64,000 nt of DNA from Paraphaeosphaeria minitans (taxonomy: Eukaryota; Ascomycota; Dothideomycetes; Pleosporales; Didymosphaeriaceae). Below the pieces are notes generated by a model. The model was not told where the DNA came from. It made no database searches and worked only from the letters and a program-made list of their open reading frames with translations. Each line of letters starts with the position of its first letter. Position 1 is the stretch's first letter. The translations under genes and the position numbers were made by a program. The DNA lies in contig WJXW01000016.1 in assembly GCA_015832175.1 (NCBI GenBank), positions 1,116,001 through 1,180,000 of the forward strand, in the 5' to 3' direction. Of the stretch, positions 20,931 to 33,193 are shown piece after piece.

Positions 20931-23560
20931 TTAGTAGAATTCTTTAATTTTTTGTTAACAGTTTCCTAAGTAGTTCTCTGGTTCCTAAGTGTTTTTGCTG
21001 TGTAGGTAACCTTTCTACTTAATAAGGTACGCGTTACTATACTAATTGTATTCTAGAATTCTTTTAACCTCAAATTTATTTTCTTCTTTAGTCTAGTGGT
21101 AGAAGGTGGTTTTAACTAGTGTATTGGGGTCTACTAGTTCTAGTAGTAATACGTGGAATACTAGGTGTATCTTTACATCTAGTGGTAGTTCTAACTTATA
21201 GTTTACTAGTGATATTTACTTAGAAATGTAAAATAGTCTAACTTTAATATAATTTAGTTTCTTGTGTTTTCTCTTCTAAGTTTAAAGGTTCTTTATAAGT
21301 AGATATACTTTATCCCCCTTCTTTAGCTAAGGTGCTATTTTTTATTTTTAGTTTTAGTATAAAATTAATTGCTGCTAAGCTTTTTTAAGATTCTCTTAGA
21401 GTTATTAGTGTATTTTCTTTATATTTTCTGCTATATCTATAGCTTCTTTTGCTTTGATTGTTGTAGGAAATTATTAATTAAAGAGATATAGGTGTCTTCT
21501 GTAGTTTACATAGAATAGTGTATATTCTAATACTACTAATACTTTATTATTATAGGCTAACTATACTATAGGTAGTAATAAAACCTAGTTATTCTTCTAA
21601 CTGTTGTAGTAGATGCGCAGGTACGTTTCTATAGTTTAGTTTATACGTTCTGTCTATCTGTTTGTTTATAGGTGGTAAGCTGTTAATAGCTTTTGTTTTA
21701 TTCTAAGTAGGGCTATAAGTGTTGTCTAATAATTTAACGTAAAGAGCTTGTCTCTGTCGCTAATAATTATTTTTAGGATTCTATAGTGTCTAATTAGTTA
21801 GTCTAGAATAAGAAAGGTGAGTTCCTTTGCTGTTATTCTCTTAAGGCATAGAATAAGCTTAACATACTTAGTTAGTTAGTAGACTATTACTAGTATACTA
21901 TTGTATTTAATTCCTGTTATTAGATCCTTAGAGTTTAGAATTTCTGTAATAAAATCTATAGCAATGTCTTCCTATAGTGCTATTAGTATTCTAATTGCTT
22001 ATATCTCTCTATATTTAATATATATACTGTGTTTATTTCTTTAGTATTCTATATATTTACAGATGTAAGTTGTTATAGCTTTCTTAATTTCTTTAAAGGT
22101 GTAATTCCTTTAGATAAGTTCTATTGTCTTTGTAATGCCTAGGTGTCTGTACATAGGGTTATTGTGGTATTATTAGATAATCTTAGTCTATAGATGTTCT
22201 AGAACTTCTTAGTTAATTACTAAAAGTTAATTTAGTTCTGCTATTAGTTCTAGAGATCTATCTTTAGCTTTATAAAGGATTATAGAGAAGGTTTTTACTT
22301 TTTCTCCTACTAGATTACTTTGTTAGCTAAGAGTATCTGCTCTACTATTTTCTTTTCTAGCTACATAGATAATTTTAAACTTATACTACCTAGTGGTTTA
22401 TAACTATTTTTGTTATTATAGTGTAAGTTTTTTTGTTATTATAAACCTTAGAAGGTTCTTATAATTTATATAGATTTCTAGCGTTAAGTAACTAAGTGTA
22501 TAAATCCTCTAGTGCTTTAAAGCTTTAATAATAGCGTAGAGTTCTTTATTATATATATTATATTGTGTTTTAGCGTTATTAAATTTACATAAGTAATAGG
22601 TAATTAGGTGCTATTTACTGTTATATTCTTATTTAGTATAGGCGCCTAGCGCAAGATCGCTAGCGTCTATTTTAAAGCGCAGTGGTTTATTATTTCTAAA
22701 ATAAATAAGGATAAGTTCTATAATACATGCTATCTTAAGGAGTTAGAATAATATTCTATACTTATCTGTTTATTTAAAGGGTACGTCCTTCTTTATAAGA
22801 TTTGTTAAGGGTATTATAACTTTTGTGTAATTTTAGATAAATTGTTAGTTAAATCTATAGAATCCTAAGAATTCTTAGATATTCTTGGCTGTCTTTAGTA
22901 TTAGCTAGTTCTTAATGTATTTAACTTTACTTAGTGCTATCTTAATTCCTTCTATAGTAATAATGTGTCCTAGGAATTTAAGTTATTTAATATTAAATTT
23001 GTATTTCTTAAGTTTAATGCGAAGGTATGCTTTGTCTAGTGCTTTTAGTACTATCTATACATGCTTAGTATAGTCTAATTTGTTTTTGGAAAAGACAAGA
23101 ATATTATCTATATACATAATAACAAATATGTCTAGATATTCGCAGAGTACGTTATTAATAAGTGCTATAAAAGCTGCTAGTGTATTTGTGAGTCTAAATG
23201 GTATAACCTTATATTTAAATAGTCTATAGCGTAATTAAAACGCTGTTTTCCATTCTTTACCTTTCTTAATTTATATAAGGTGGTAACTGTCTCTTAGATC
23301 CATTATTATAAATATCTTGGCTTAAGATAGTTAATCTCGTAACTCTATAATATTTAGTAGTGGATATTAGTTCTTTATTATTATATTATTAAGTTGTTAG
23401 TAGTTAACGTATAGTCTGTCTAATCTATCCTTTTTCTTAATAAATATAAAAGGGCTTACTGCTAGTGACTTTAATAGTTATATATATCCTTTTTTAAGAT
23501 TTGTCTTAATAAAATTACGTTCTTTAAGGAGTTCCTCTCCTATCTTACTATATAGTAGTC
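20931..23560 (-). pseudogene. Outer element pol relic, 3' part (RT, RNase H, integrase)
   Basis: Read right to left this is the distal pol region, homologous to 24593-27210 of the inner copy. The reverse-transcriptase active-site box reads YIDN (23103-23114) followed by ILVFS. The family motif is YxDD, so the second Asp has become Asn by a G-to-A change. Integrase relics follow to the left. Many stops are present. The sequence ends at the inner insertion point (TAGTC, 23556-23560). Confidence 0.8.
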
Positions 23561-23984
23561 TGTTAAATCTAAGAGGGTAGCTAGTCCTAAAGGGTTAAGG
23601 TTAGTTCTTAGGCAGGAGTACTTACAAAAGGTAAAAAGTCTTGTTAATATAATAGTATCTTATAAAGTGTAATAAGTTAACAATTTAGTCTACTAGAATC
23701 TAAATAATAGATTAATAAACAGATTAAATATAAGTATAAGAAGCTTATTCTCGCGTTCCTATATACTAAGTAGTCCCACACATCCTAGAATCCCATATGT
23801 TCTAGAGTCCTATATGTCCTAGAGTCCTATATGTCCTAGAGTTCCTATACGGGCGAGGCCCGTGTGGTCCTTAGGACCCTTAGGACCTATAACCTATTAC
23901 CTAACTGCCTAGTCAGCTAACTCTAGCAGACTAATAGTCTAATAAGCTTGTGCCCTACTGCTTACGCGCAGCTAGATCCTAATA
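23561..23984 (-). repeat. Left LTR of inner element (3' LTR in element orientation)
   Basis: 424 bp beginning TGTTAAATC and ending CCTAATA, where the terminal CA has become TA. The first 207 bp are shared with the outer LTR. The rest holds a 17-bp tandem repeat (CCTAGAGTCCTATATGT) and a hairpin GGTCCTTAGGACC. Confidence 0.92.
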
Positions 23985-23986
23985 TT

Positions 23987-24000
23987 ATCCTCCCCCTCTA
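23987..24000 (-). other. Polypurine tract of inner element
   Basis: The minus strand reads TAGAGGGGGAGGAT next to the 3' LTR. It differs in sequence from the outer element's tract. Confidence 0.7.
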
Positions 24001-24592
24001 AGCTTAATGTCCTTATAAGTTAACCACCTATAAAGTTATTATCTCGTTCTGTTTAATATTGCTATAGTTAAGCCAATTATCTTAAGAAAGACTACGTTTT
24101 TATAATAGTTACCTATTTATACTGCGCTAAGAAGAAATATACTTATTATCTTTCTTCTTTGCACTCTTAGTATACTAACTATATTAGATAGGGAAACTAG
24201 AAGTGTAAGCCTAAAAAGATCCCTTTACTAGATTATTTAAAAATAGATGCTAAAATAGAGAGGTTAGAAAAGTTAAAGGCTAAAGAGGAGGTAAAGCTCT
24301 ATATTAAGAAAAAGCTAGCTAAGGCAGCTCTCCTTCGCGCCTATTAGGCGCAAGAGAAGATAGCGCGCTTATGTAATTAGTAAAAGAAATTACGTTAGAA
24401 GGAATAAGAATTATTTAATTACAGTATAAGTACTATAGATAAGTTAGAAGCGCTTAAAGCGCAAGAGGAGTTAGTATAAGCTACTACGTTAATAAATCCT
24501 AACGCGCTGTTAGGCGCTAAGGTAATTAACTAGTCTATTTTATAGGCTAGCCCCTGTGCTAGTAGTAATTCCTAAGTGCGTCTTAGTTATTT
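24001..24592 (+). pseudogene. Antisense accessory ORF relic of inner element (coiled coil)
   Basis: The plus strand, opposite to gag-pol, reads as a Lys/Glu/Leu-rich helix with TAG/TAA at plausible Gln positions: pieces such as IERLEKLKAKEEVKLYIKKK, AQEKIARLCN, STIDKLEALKAQEEL and a tail with NPNALLGAKVIN. Same location, strand and style as 20261-20930, but not the same sequence. No catalytic motif; function unknown. Confidence 0.5.
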
Positions 24593-27500
24593 CTAGTAGA
24601 ATTCTTTAATCTTTTGCTAACAGTTTCCTAGATTATTCTTTAGTTCCTAGGTGTTTTCGCTATGTGGGTAACCTTTTCACTTAATAAGGTACGTGTTATT
24701 ATGCTAATTATATTCTAGAATTCTTTTAACCTTAAATTTATTTTCTTCCTTAGTCTAGTAGTAGAAGGTGGTTTTAACTAGTGTATTAGGGTCTACTAGT
24801 TCTAGTAGTAATACATAGAATACTAGGTGTATCTTTGCATCTAGCGGTAGTTCCAACTTATAGTTTACTAGTAATATTTACTTAGAAATATAAAATAGTC
24901 TAACCTTAATATAATCTAGTTTCTTGTGTTTTTTCTTCTAAGTTTAAAGGTTCTTTGTAAGCAGATATACTTTATTCCCCTTTTTTAGCTAAGGTGCTAT
25001 TTTTTGTTTTTAATTTTAGTATAAGATTAATTGCTACTAAGCTTTCTTAAGATTTTCTTAGAGTTATTAGTGTATTTTCTTTATATTTTCTGCTATATCT
25101 ATAGCTTCTTTTACTTTAATTGTCGTAGGAAATTGTTAGTTAAAGAAATATAGGTGTCTTCTATAGTTTGCATAGAACAGTGTATATCCTAATACTACTA
25201 ATACTTTGTTATTATAGGCTAACTATACTATAAGTAGTAATAAAACTTAGTTATTCTTCTAACTGTTGTAGTAGATGCGTAGGTACGTTTCTATAGTTTA
25301 GTTTATACGTTCTGTCTATCTGTCTGTTTATAGATAGTAAGCTGTTAATAGTTTTTATTTTATTCTAAGTAGTGCTATAAGCGTTATCTAATAATTTAAC
25401 GTGAAGAGCTTATCTCTGTCGCTAATAATTATTTTTAGGATTCTGTGGTGTCTAACTAGTTAGTCTAGGATAAGAAAAGTAAGTTCCTTTACTATTATTC
25501 TTTTAAGATATAGAATAAGCTTAACATACTTAGTTAGTTAGCAGACTATTACTAGTATACTATTATATTTAATTCCTATTATAGGATCCTTAGAGTTTAG
25601 AATTCCTATAATAAAATCTATAGTAATATCTTTTTATAGTGCTATTAGTATTCTAATTACTTACATCTCTCTATATTTGAGATATATACTATATTTATTT
25701 CTCTAGCATTCTACACATTTATAGATATAAGTTATTACAGCTTCCTTAATTCCTTTAAAGATATAATTCCTTTAGATAAGTTCTATTATCTTTATAATAC
25801 CTAGGTATCCATACATAAGGTTATTATAGTATTATTAGATAATCTTAGTCTGTAGATGTTCTAGAACTTCTTAGTTAATTACTAAAAGTTAATTTAGTTC
25901 TGCTATTAGCTCTAAAGATCTATCTTTAGCTTTGCGAAAGATTACAGAGAAAGTTTTTACCTTTTCTTTTACTAGATTACTTTGTTAGCTAAGAGCGTCT
26001 GCTCTACTATTTTCTTTCCTAGCTATATAAATAATTTTAAACTTATACTACCTAGTGGTTTACAACTATCTTTGTTATTATAGCATAAGTTCTTTTATTA
26101 TCATAAACCTTAGAAGGTTCTTATAATCTATATAGATTTCTAGTGTTAAGTAACTAAGCGTATAAATCCTTTAGTGCTTTAAGGCTTTAATAATAGCGTA
26201 GAGTTCTTTATTATATACGTTATATCGTGTTTTAGCGTTATTAAATTTGCATAAGTAATAGGTAATTAGGTGCTATTTACTATTACATTCTTATTTAGCG
26301 TAGGCGCCTAGCGCAAGATCGCTAGCATCTATTTTAAAGCGTAATAGTTCATCGCTTCTAAAATAAATAAGAATAAGTTCTATAATATATGCTATCTTAA
26401 GGAGTTAAAATAACATTCCACACTTATCTATCTATTTAAAGGGTACGTCCTTCTTTATAAAATTTATTAAAGGTATTATAACCTTTACGTAATTTTAGAT
26501 GAATTGTTAATTAAATCCACAGAATCCTAAAAATTCTTAGATATTCTTAGCTGTCTTTAGTATTATCTAGTTCTTAATACATTTAACTTTACTTAGTGCT
26601 ATCTTAATTCCTTCTATAGTAATAATATATTCTAGGAATTTAAGTTATTTAACATTAAACTTATATTTCTTAAGTTTAATACAAAGGCATGCTTTATCTA
26701 GTACTTCTAGTACTATCTATACATGCTTAGTGTGGTCTAATTCGTTTTTAGAAAAAACAAGGATATCGTCTATATATATAATAATAAATATGTCTAGATA
26801 TTTGCGGAGTACGTTATTAATAAGTGCTATAAAAGCTGCTAGTGCATTTGTAAGTCTAAATAGCATAACTTTATACTTAAATAGTCTATAGCGTAATTAA
26901 AACGCTATTTTCTATTCTTTACCTTTCTTAATTTGTATAAGGTGGTAACTGTCTCTTAGATCTATTATTATGAATATCTTAGCTTAAGATAGTTAATCTT
27001 GTAACTCTGTAATATTTAGTAGTAGATATTAGTTCTTTATTATTATATTATTAAGTTGTTAGTAGTTAACGTATAGTCTGTCTAATCCATCCTTTTTCTT
27101 AACAAACATAAAAGGGCTTACTACTAGTAACTTTAATAGTTATATATATTCTTTCTTAAAGTTTATCTTAATAAAATCACGTTCTTTAAGGAGTTCTTCT
27201 CCTATCTTACTATATAGTAGTCTAAAGGGTGGCGTCTTCCCTTCTTCTAGGTCTATTATAAGATCCTAGAGTTAATATTCTAGTAGGTTTGCTTTTCCTT
27301 CTTTTTCCGTAAATATATGTGTCTATTTCCTATACTCTCTTAGTAAAGTAAGAGGTATACTATTATCCTCTTTCTTACACTTCTTAACCTAGTAGTTCTT
27401 ACTAGCGTCTACTAAAGTGTACTTCTGTTTTTTAACTATCTGTCGCAGTATTATGTTATTAATAACTCCTTTATCTACTATTATTTTTAGTTAATACGTA

Positions 27501-29789
27501 GGCTTTACTTATAATACATAATTACAGCGTTTAAATAATATTTTCTTTGTACCCTAGTTAATCTGTAGGTTATATATTATTAACTAAAGTAATCCTAAGA
27601 CTAACTTATACTTAGATCCTAGTAAGATATCTAAGGTAAGTTCCTCTCTATATTCTTAGACTATTATTATGGTAGTAACCTCCTAGTATATTTAAGGTGT
27701 CTTAGGCATTAGGGATCTATTCGCAATATAGATAATATAGGGTACTTTTTTTTCTAATATTATAAGTCCTGCTTATTTTACTATCTAATAAAATATAAAG
27801 TTCCTTCTTACTCCTAAGTCTATAAGAGCTTAAGCCTATATTCCTTTAAGCTGTACTAGTAGCTTAACTAATACTATGCTTACTATAGCATTTAATTTAA
27901 TAAAAGTATTTTCTTATCTAAGTTTAGGCCTAAAAAAGACATTTATTTATGTAGGTTATAGTTAAGTTCTAGTGCCTAGTATGCGTTTCTAAGTATCTGC
28001 TTCTATTATTATTCTTAAGTATATAGCTTATATAGATTGTCTTCTTCTTCTTCCTGTAAGAATGTTCTTCTGTTTTTCCTCCTACGGTCTTTATTATTCC
28101 TGTGTACTAGTTAAATTAGTAGTTCTATTATTACTTCTTACGTAGGGCAGTTTACAAAGCTGTCTAAATATTTAGCTATATAGTAGTATTTACAGTCTTA
28201 GTTTAAACACGTATATTAGTACAGTTGTATATAGTCTCTATTAATAAGTATATTATAGTATTTATTACCCTTTAGCGTAAGGTAAGGAAAGTATTTTACT
28301 TATTATTTATTCTAAAGGTGTTTATTACAAGCTGTAATAGGGTAGTCTATCCACATCTATTTACAGCGCAATTTCTTTCTAGGTTATTTCTTATTCTCCT
28401 CTTTCTCTATCTTATATTATGTATATATTAGTTCTTCGCAATGCGTCTATATATAGAATTAGTGTGTAGGATTTTAGTAGTCTAGATAGTACTTTAGTAC
28501 GTAGTCTAACTTCTTATTATTATAGGGTTGCATTCCTTTTAGTGCCTAGTAGGGTTCTATATAGTCCTAAACATTTAGTTTATACTTAGGTGACATAGGG
28601 TTGTTTTCTTCCTGCCTACTTTATAGGTAAGGAATAGAAGATCTTAGTATCTCTTTTACATTTTCTACATTGTAGTATACGTTAGAGTTGTCTTTTAGAT
28701 CTTTGTATAGTTATAAGTTAGGTAAATTTAATTACTTACTTTACTCTAGTGTAACGCGTTAGTAACTAAATAGTGTTATAATAACTTCCTATTCCTTATT
28801 AGGTTCTTAGTCCTTAATAGTTAGTATATTTAATTTAGTTTAATAGACTTTATTCTTTAATCTACAGTTCCTAGCTATGTGGCCTAGTTTGCCATATATA
28901 AAGCATTTATAGGTCTTAGTTATTAGTTATTAACTTCTATTAGAGACGCGTTTATTAGGCTGCTTAAGGCCTATTCTTCCTCCTTTTCTTTTGCCTAAGT
29001 AGTTAAACTAGACATCTTCTATTAGTTTATATCTCTAGTAGTTCCTTAGCTGTTACTTTTAGATAATTCTAATAGGGTTCTTATAAACCACTTTTGCTAG
29101 TTATCTAAAGCTTATTGCCCTAGGGTTTTAGTAAAACTCCTGTTATAGTAAAAACTACTCTTTGTTAATTCTAATAGTTTCTTTATATAGTTCTTTAAGG
29201 TTAGTAATTTGTGCACTACTACGTAAGAGTTCCTTATATAGTTTCTATTTAAGTCCTTATTTATACATATCCTAAAGAGATTTATATTTCTAGTTAAGTT
29301 GCACAGCGTATCTGCGAAACTTAGCTATATACTTAGCTACTAATTATTTCTAAGTTATAGTCTAAATCTTTACTTTTGTAATAGAGTCCTTATTAGTAAT
29401 CCTAAAGAGTTACTTAAAGTATTTCTTAAAGTTATTATAATCTTTAATAATATTAACTGTATTAGCGTGCTTGTTTACGTAATTATTGTTATTATTATTG
29501 TGGTCTATTCTTAGGTACTTTTTAAGGTAGGAATAGATCTATAATCCTATATCTCCTTACATATATATTACTACAAAGATAACCTTCTTTTTGTCTTTAA
29601 GGGGTTTATCTAAGTTAAAGAAGTAGAGGTCTAACTAGAGAATCTAGACATTAGTTTAAGATTGTTTACTAAAGTAGAGATTAGGTTTATACACCTTACT
29701 ACTATCTTTTATAGGAGTAATCTTAGCGGCACCTAAAACTATAGAAGAGGTAGGAGTTTGTAAAGTACTTATATTAAGAGTGTTTAAGA
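24593..29789 (-). pseudogene. Inner element gag-pol relic
   Basis: Reads right to left. A Gag zinc knuckle lies at 28864-28905 (CFIYGKLGHIARNC: the CX2CX4HX4C motif with its second Cys changed to Tyr by G-to-A). The aspartic protease box ALIDLG is at 27812-27829, where D-L-G replaces D-S-G. The reverse-transcriptase box YIDDILVFS has its two Asp intact at 26765-26776. The integrase zinc-finger pair CVEC is at 25706-25717. The order gag-PR-RT-IN is that of Ty3/gypsy elements. Stops occur throughout, so the element is dead. It is uninterrupted and serves as the reference for the outer copy. Confidence 0.85.
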
Positions 29790-30213
29790 TATTAAATCTA
29801 AGAGGGTAGCTAGTCCTAAAGGGTTAAAGTTAGTTCTTAGGCAGGAGTACTTATAGAAGGTGAAAGGTTTTATTAATATAATAGTATTTTACAAAGTGTA
29901 ACAAGTTAACAATTTAGTCTACTAGAATCTAAATAATAGATTAATAAATAGATTAAATATAAGTATAAGAAGCTTATTCTCGCGTTCCTATATACTAAGT
30001 AGTCCCACACATCCTAGAATCCCATATGTCCTAGAGTCCTATATGTCCCAGAGTCCCATATGTCCCAGAGTTCCTGTACAGGCGAGGCCCGTGCGGTCCT
30101 TAGGACCCTTAGGACCTATAACCTGTTACCTAACTGCCTAGTCAGCTAACTCCAGCGGACTAGTAGTCTAATAAGCTCGTGCCCTGCTACTCGCGCGCAG
30201 CCAGATCCTAATA
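29790..30213 (-). repeat. Right LTR of inner element (5' LTR in element orientation)
   Basis: 424 bp, same length as its partner. The first dinucleotide TG has become TA. The internal 17-bp repeats and the GGTCCTTAGGACC hairpin are present. Confidence 0.92.
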
Positions 30214-32782
30214 TAGTCTAAAGGGTGGCGTCTTCCTTTCTTCTAGGTCTATTATAAGATCCTAGGGTTAATGTTTAGGTAGGTTTGCTTTCCCTTCTTT
30301 TTCTGTAAATATATATGTCTATTTCCTGTACTCTCTTAGTAAGGTAAGGGGTGTACTATTGCCCTCTTTCTCGCGCTTCTTAACCTAGTGGTTCTTACTA
30401 GCGTCTACTAAGGTATACTTCTATTTTTTAACTATCTATCGTGGTATTATATTATTAATAACTCCCTTATCTACTATTATTTTTAGTTAATGCGTAGGCT
30501 TTACTTATAATATATAATTATAGTGTTTAAACAATATTTTCTTCGTACCCTAGTTAATCTATAGGTTGTGTATTATTAACTAAGGTAATCCTAAGACTAA
30601 CTTATACTTAGATCCTAGTAAGATATCTAAGGTAAGTTCCTCTCTATATCCTTAGACTGTTATTGTAGTAGTGACCTCTTAGTATATCTAAGGTGTCTTA
30701 GGCATTAGGGATCTATTCGTAATATAGATAATATAGGGTACTTCTTTCTCTAATATTACAAGTCCTACTTATCTTACTATCTAATAAAATATAAAGTTCC
30801 TTCCTACTCCTAAGTCTATAAGAGCTTAAGTCTATATTCCTTTAAACTATACTAGTAGCTTAACTAATACTATACTTACTATAGCATTTAATTTAATAAA
30901 GGCGTTTTCTTGTCTAAGTTTAGGCCTAAAAAAGATATCTGTTCTTATAGGTTATAATTAAGTTCTAGTGCCTAGTATGCGTTTCTAAGCATCCGCTTCT
31001 GTTGTTATTCTTAAGTATGTATTTTATGTAGATTGTCTTCTTCTTTCTGTAAAGATGTTCTACTATTGTTCCTTCTACAGTCTTTACTGTTCCTGTGTAC
31101 TAGTTAAATTAGTAGTTCTATTATTACTTCTTATATAGGGCAGTTTGCAAAGCTATCCAAACGTTTAGCTATATAGTAGTATTTACAGTCTTAGTTTAAA
31201 TACATGTACTAGTATAGTTATATATAGTCTCTATTAATAAGCATATTATAGTATTTGTTACCCTTTAGCGTAAGGTAAAGAAAGTATTTTACTTATTATT
31301 TATTCTAGAGGTGTTTATTGTAAGCTGCAATAAAGTAGTCTATCCACATCTATCTATAGCGCAGTTTCCTTCTAGGTTATTTCTTATTCTCCTTTTTTTC
31401 TACCTTATGTTATACGCATATTAGTTCTTTGCAATATATTTACATACAGAATTAGTGTATAAGATTTTAGTAGTCTAGATAGTACTTTAGTACGTAGTCT
31501 AATTCCTTATTTTTATAGAGTTGCATCCCTTTTAGTGCCTAGTAGGATTCTATATAGTCCTAAACATTTAGTTTATACTTAGGTAATATAGGGTTGTCTT
31601 CTTCCCACCTACTTTATAGGTAAGGAGTAGAAGATCTTAGTATCTCTTCTACGTCTTCTACGTTATAGTATACGTTAGAGTTGTCTTCTAGATCTTTGTA
31701 TAGTTATAAGTTAGGTAAATCTAATTACTTACTTTATTCTAGCGTAATACGTTAGTAACTAAATAGCGTTATAATAACTTCCTATTCTTTATTAGGTTCT
31801 TAGTCCTTAATAGTTAGTATATTTAACTTAGTTTAATAGACTTTATTCTTTAATCTATAGTTCCTAGCTATATAGCCTAGTTTACTACATGTAAAGTATT
31901 TACAGGTCTTAGTTATTAGTTATTAACTTCTATTAGAGACGCGTTTATTAGGCTACTTAGGGCCTATTTTTCCTCCTTTTCCTTTACTTATATAGTTAAA
32001 CTAGACATCTTCTATTAGTTTGTATCTCTAGTAGTTCCTTAGCTATTACTTTTAGACAATTCTAACAGGGTTCTTATAAACTATTTTTACTAGTTATCTA
32101 AAGCTTATTACCCTAGGGTTTTAGTAGAGCTCCTATTGTAATAAAAACTATTCTTTATTAATTCTAATAGTTTCTTTGTACAGTTCTTTAAAGTTAGTAA
32201 TTTGTACACTACTACGTAAGAGTTCCTTACGTAGTTTCTATTTAAGTCCTTATTTATATATATCCTAAAGAGATTTATTATTCTAGTTAAGTTACACAGC
32301 GTATCTACAAAACTTAGCTATATACTTAGCTACTAATTATTTCTAAGTTATAGTCTAAATCTTTGCTTTTGTAATAGAGTTCTTATTAGTAATTCTAAAG
32401 AGTTATCTAAGGCATTTCTTAAAGTTATTATAATCCTTAATAATATTAACTATATTAGCGTATTTATTTATGTAATTATTATTATTATTATTATAGTCTA
32501 TTCCTAAGTACTTTTTAAAGTAGAGATAGATCTATAATCCTGCATCTCCTCGCATATATATTACTGCGAAGATAACCTTTTTCTTATCTTTAAAAGGTTT
32601 GTCTAAGTTAAAGAAGTAGAGGTTTAACTAGAAAATCTAGACATTAGTTTAAGATTATTTACTAAAGTAGAGATTAGGTTTATACGCCTTACTACTATCC
32701 TTTATAGGAGTAATCTTAGCGGCACCTAAAGCTATAGAAGAGGTAGGAGTTTGTAAAGTACTTATATTAAGGGTGTTTAAGA
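30214..32782 (-). pseudogene. Outer element gag and protease relic, 5' part
   Basis: Homologous to 27215-29789 of the inner copy. The protease box again reads ALIDLG (30808-30825). The Gag zinc knuckle near 31860-31905 has lost most metal ligands (Cys to Tyr, His to Tyr), more than in the inner copy. No intact frame. Confidence 0.8.
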
Positions 32783-33193
32783 TATTAAATCTAAGAAGGT
32801 AGCTAGTTCTAAAGGGTTAAGGTTAGTTCTTAGGCAGGAGTACTTATAAAAGGTAGAAAGTCTTATTAATACAATAGTATCTTACAAAGTATAACAAGTT
32901 AACAATTTAGTCTGCTAGAATCCAAACAATAGATTAATAAATAGATTAAACACAAGTATAGAGAGCCTATTCTTACGTTTCTATATACTTTAAGTAATTA
33001 GTAGACTAATCGCTCTAATTAAACTAATTAAGCACTAATTAGTTGCTTAGTATATTAAGTACTTAGTCTAATTAGTTGTCTTAGCGCTCTAATTACACTA
33101 ATTAGGTTACGTGACCTTTTGTGCTGTGCCACTCGAATAACGAATGTAGATACATATAAAGATCCTAGGAGGCCTAGCCTTCAGATCTTAACA
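32783..33193 (-). repeat. Right LTR of outer element (5' LTR in element orientation)
   Basis: 411 bp, same length as 19833-20243. It begins TATTAAATC (from TG) and ends TTAACA, followed by the target duplication TTTTA at 33194-33198. No obvious TGG-type tRNA primer-binding site is seen next to it, so the priming mode is unclear. Confidence 0.92.

Larger units (their letters stand above)
23561..30213 (-). mobile_element. Inner Ty3/gypsy-type LTR retrotransposon nested in the outer one
   Basis: 6653 bp, with 424-bp LTRs at 23561-23984 and 29790-30213 and target duplication TAGTC (23556-23560 and 30214-30218). Removing it rejoins ..TATAGTAGTC and TAAAGGGTGGCG of the outer pol gene, exactly as that sequence occurs uninterrupted in the inner copy near 27220. 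Same orientation and same gag-pol family as the outer element, but a different LTR U3 and 3' accessory region. The differences I could see between its two LTRs are all transitions. Confidence 0.94.
19833..33193 (-). mobile_element. Outer Ty3/gypsy-type LTR retrotransposon, RIP-degraded, interrupted by a second copy
   Basis: Bounded by two 411-bp LTRs (19833-20243 and 32783-33193) and flanked by a 5-bp target duplication TTTTA (19828-19832 and 33194-33198). The left LTR begins TGTTAA and ends TTAACA. Orientation is minus: a purine-rich tract, read on the minus strand, abuts the left LTR, and the coding relics read right to left in the order gag, protease, reverse transcriptase, integrase. Without the 6.65-kb inner insertion it would be about 6.7 kb. 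All frames are full of stops, and TA-rich transitions dominate, as RIP produces. The domain order PR-RT-IN assigns it to Ty3/gypsy. Confidence 0.93.
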
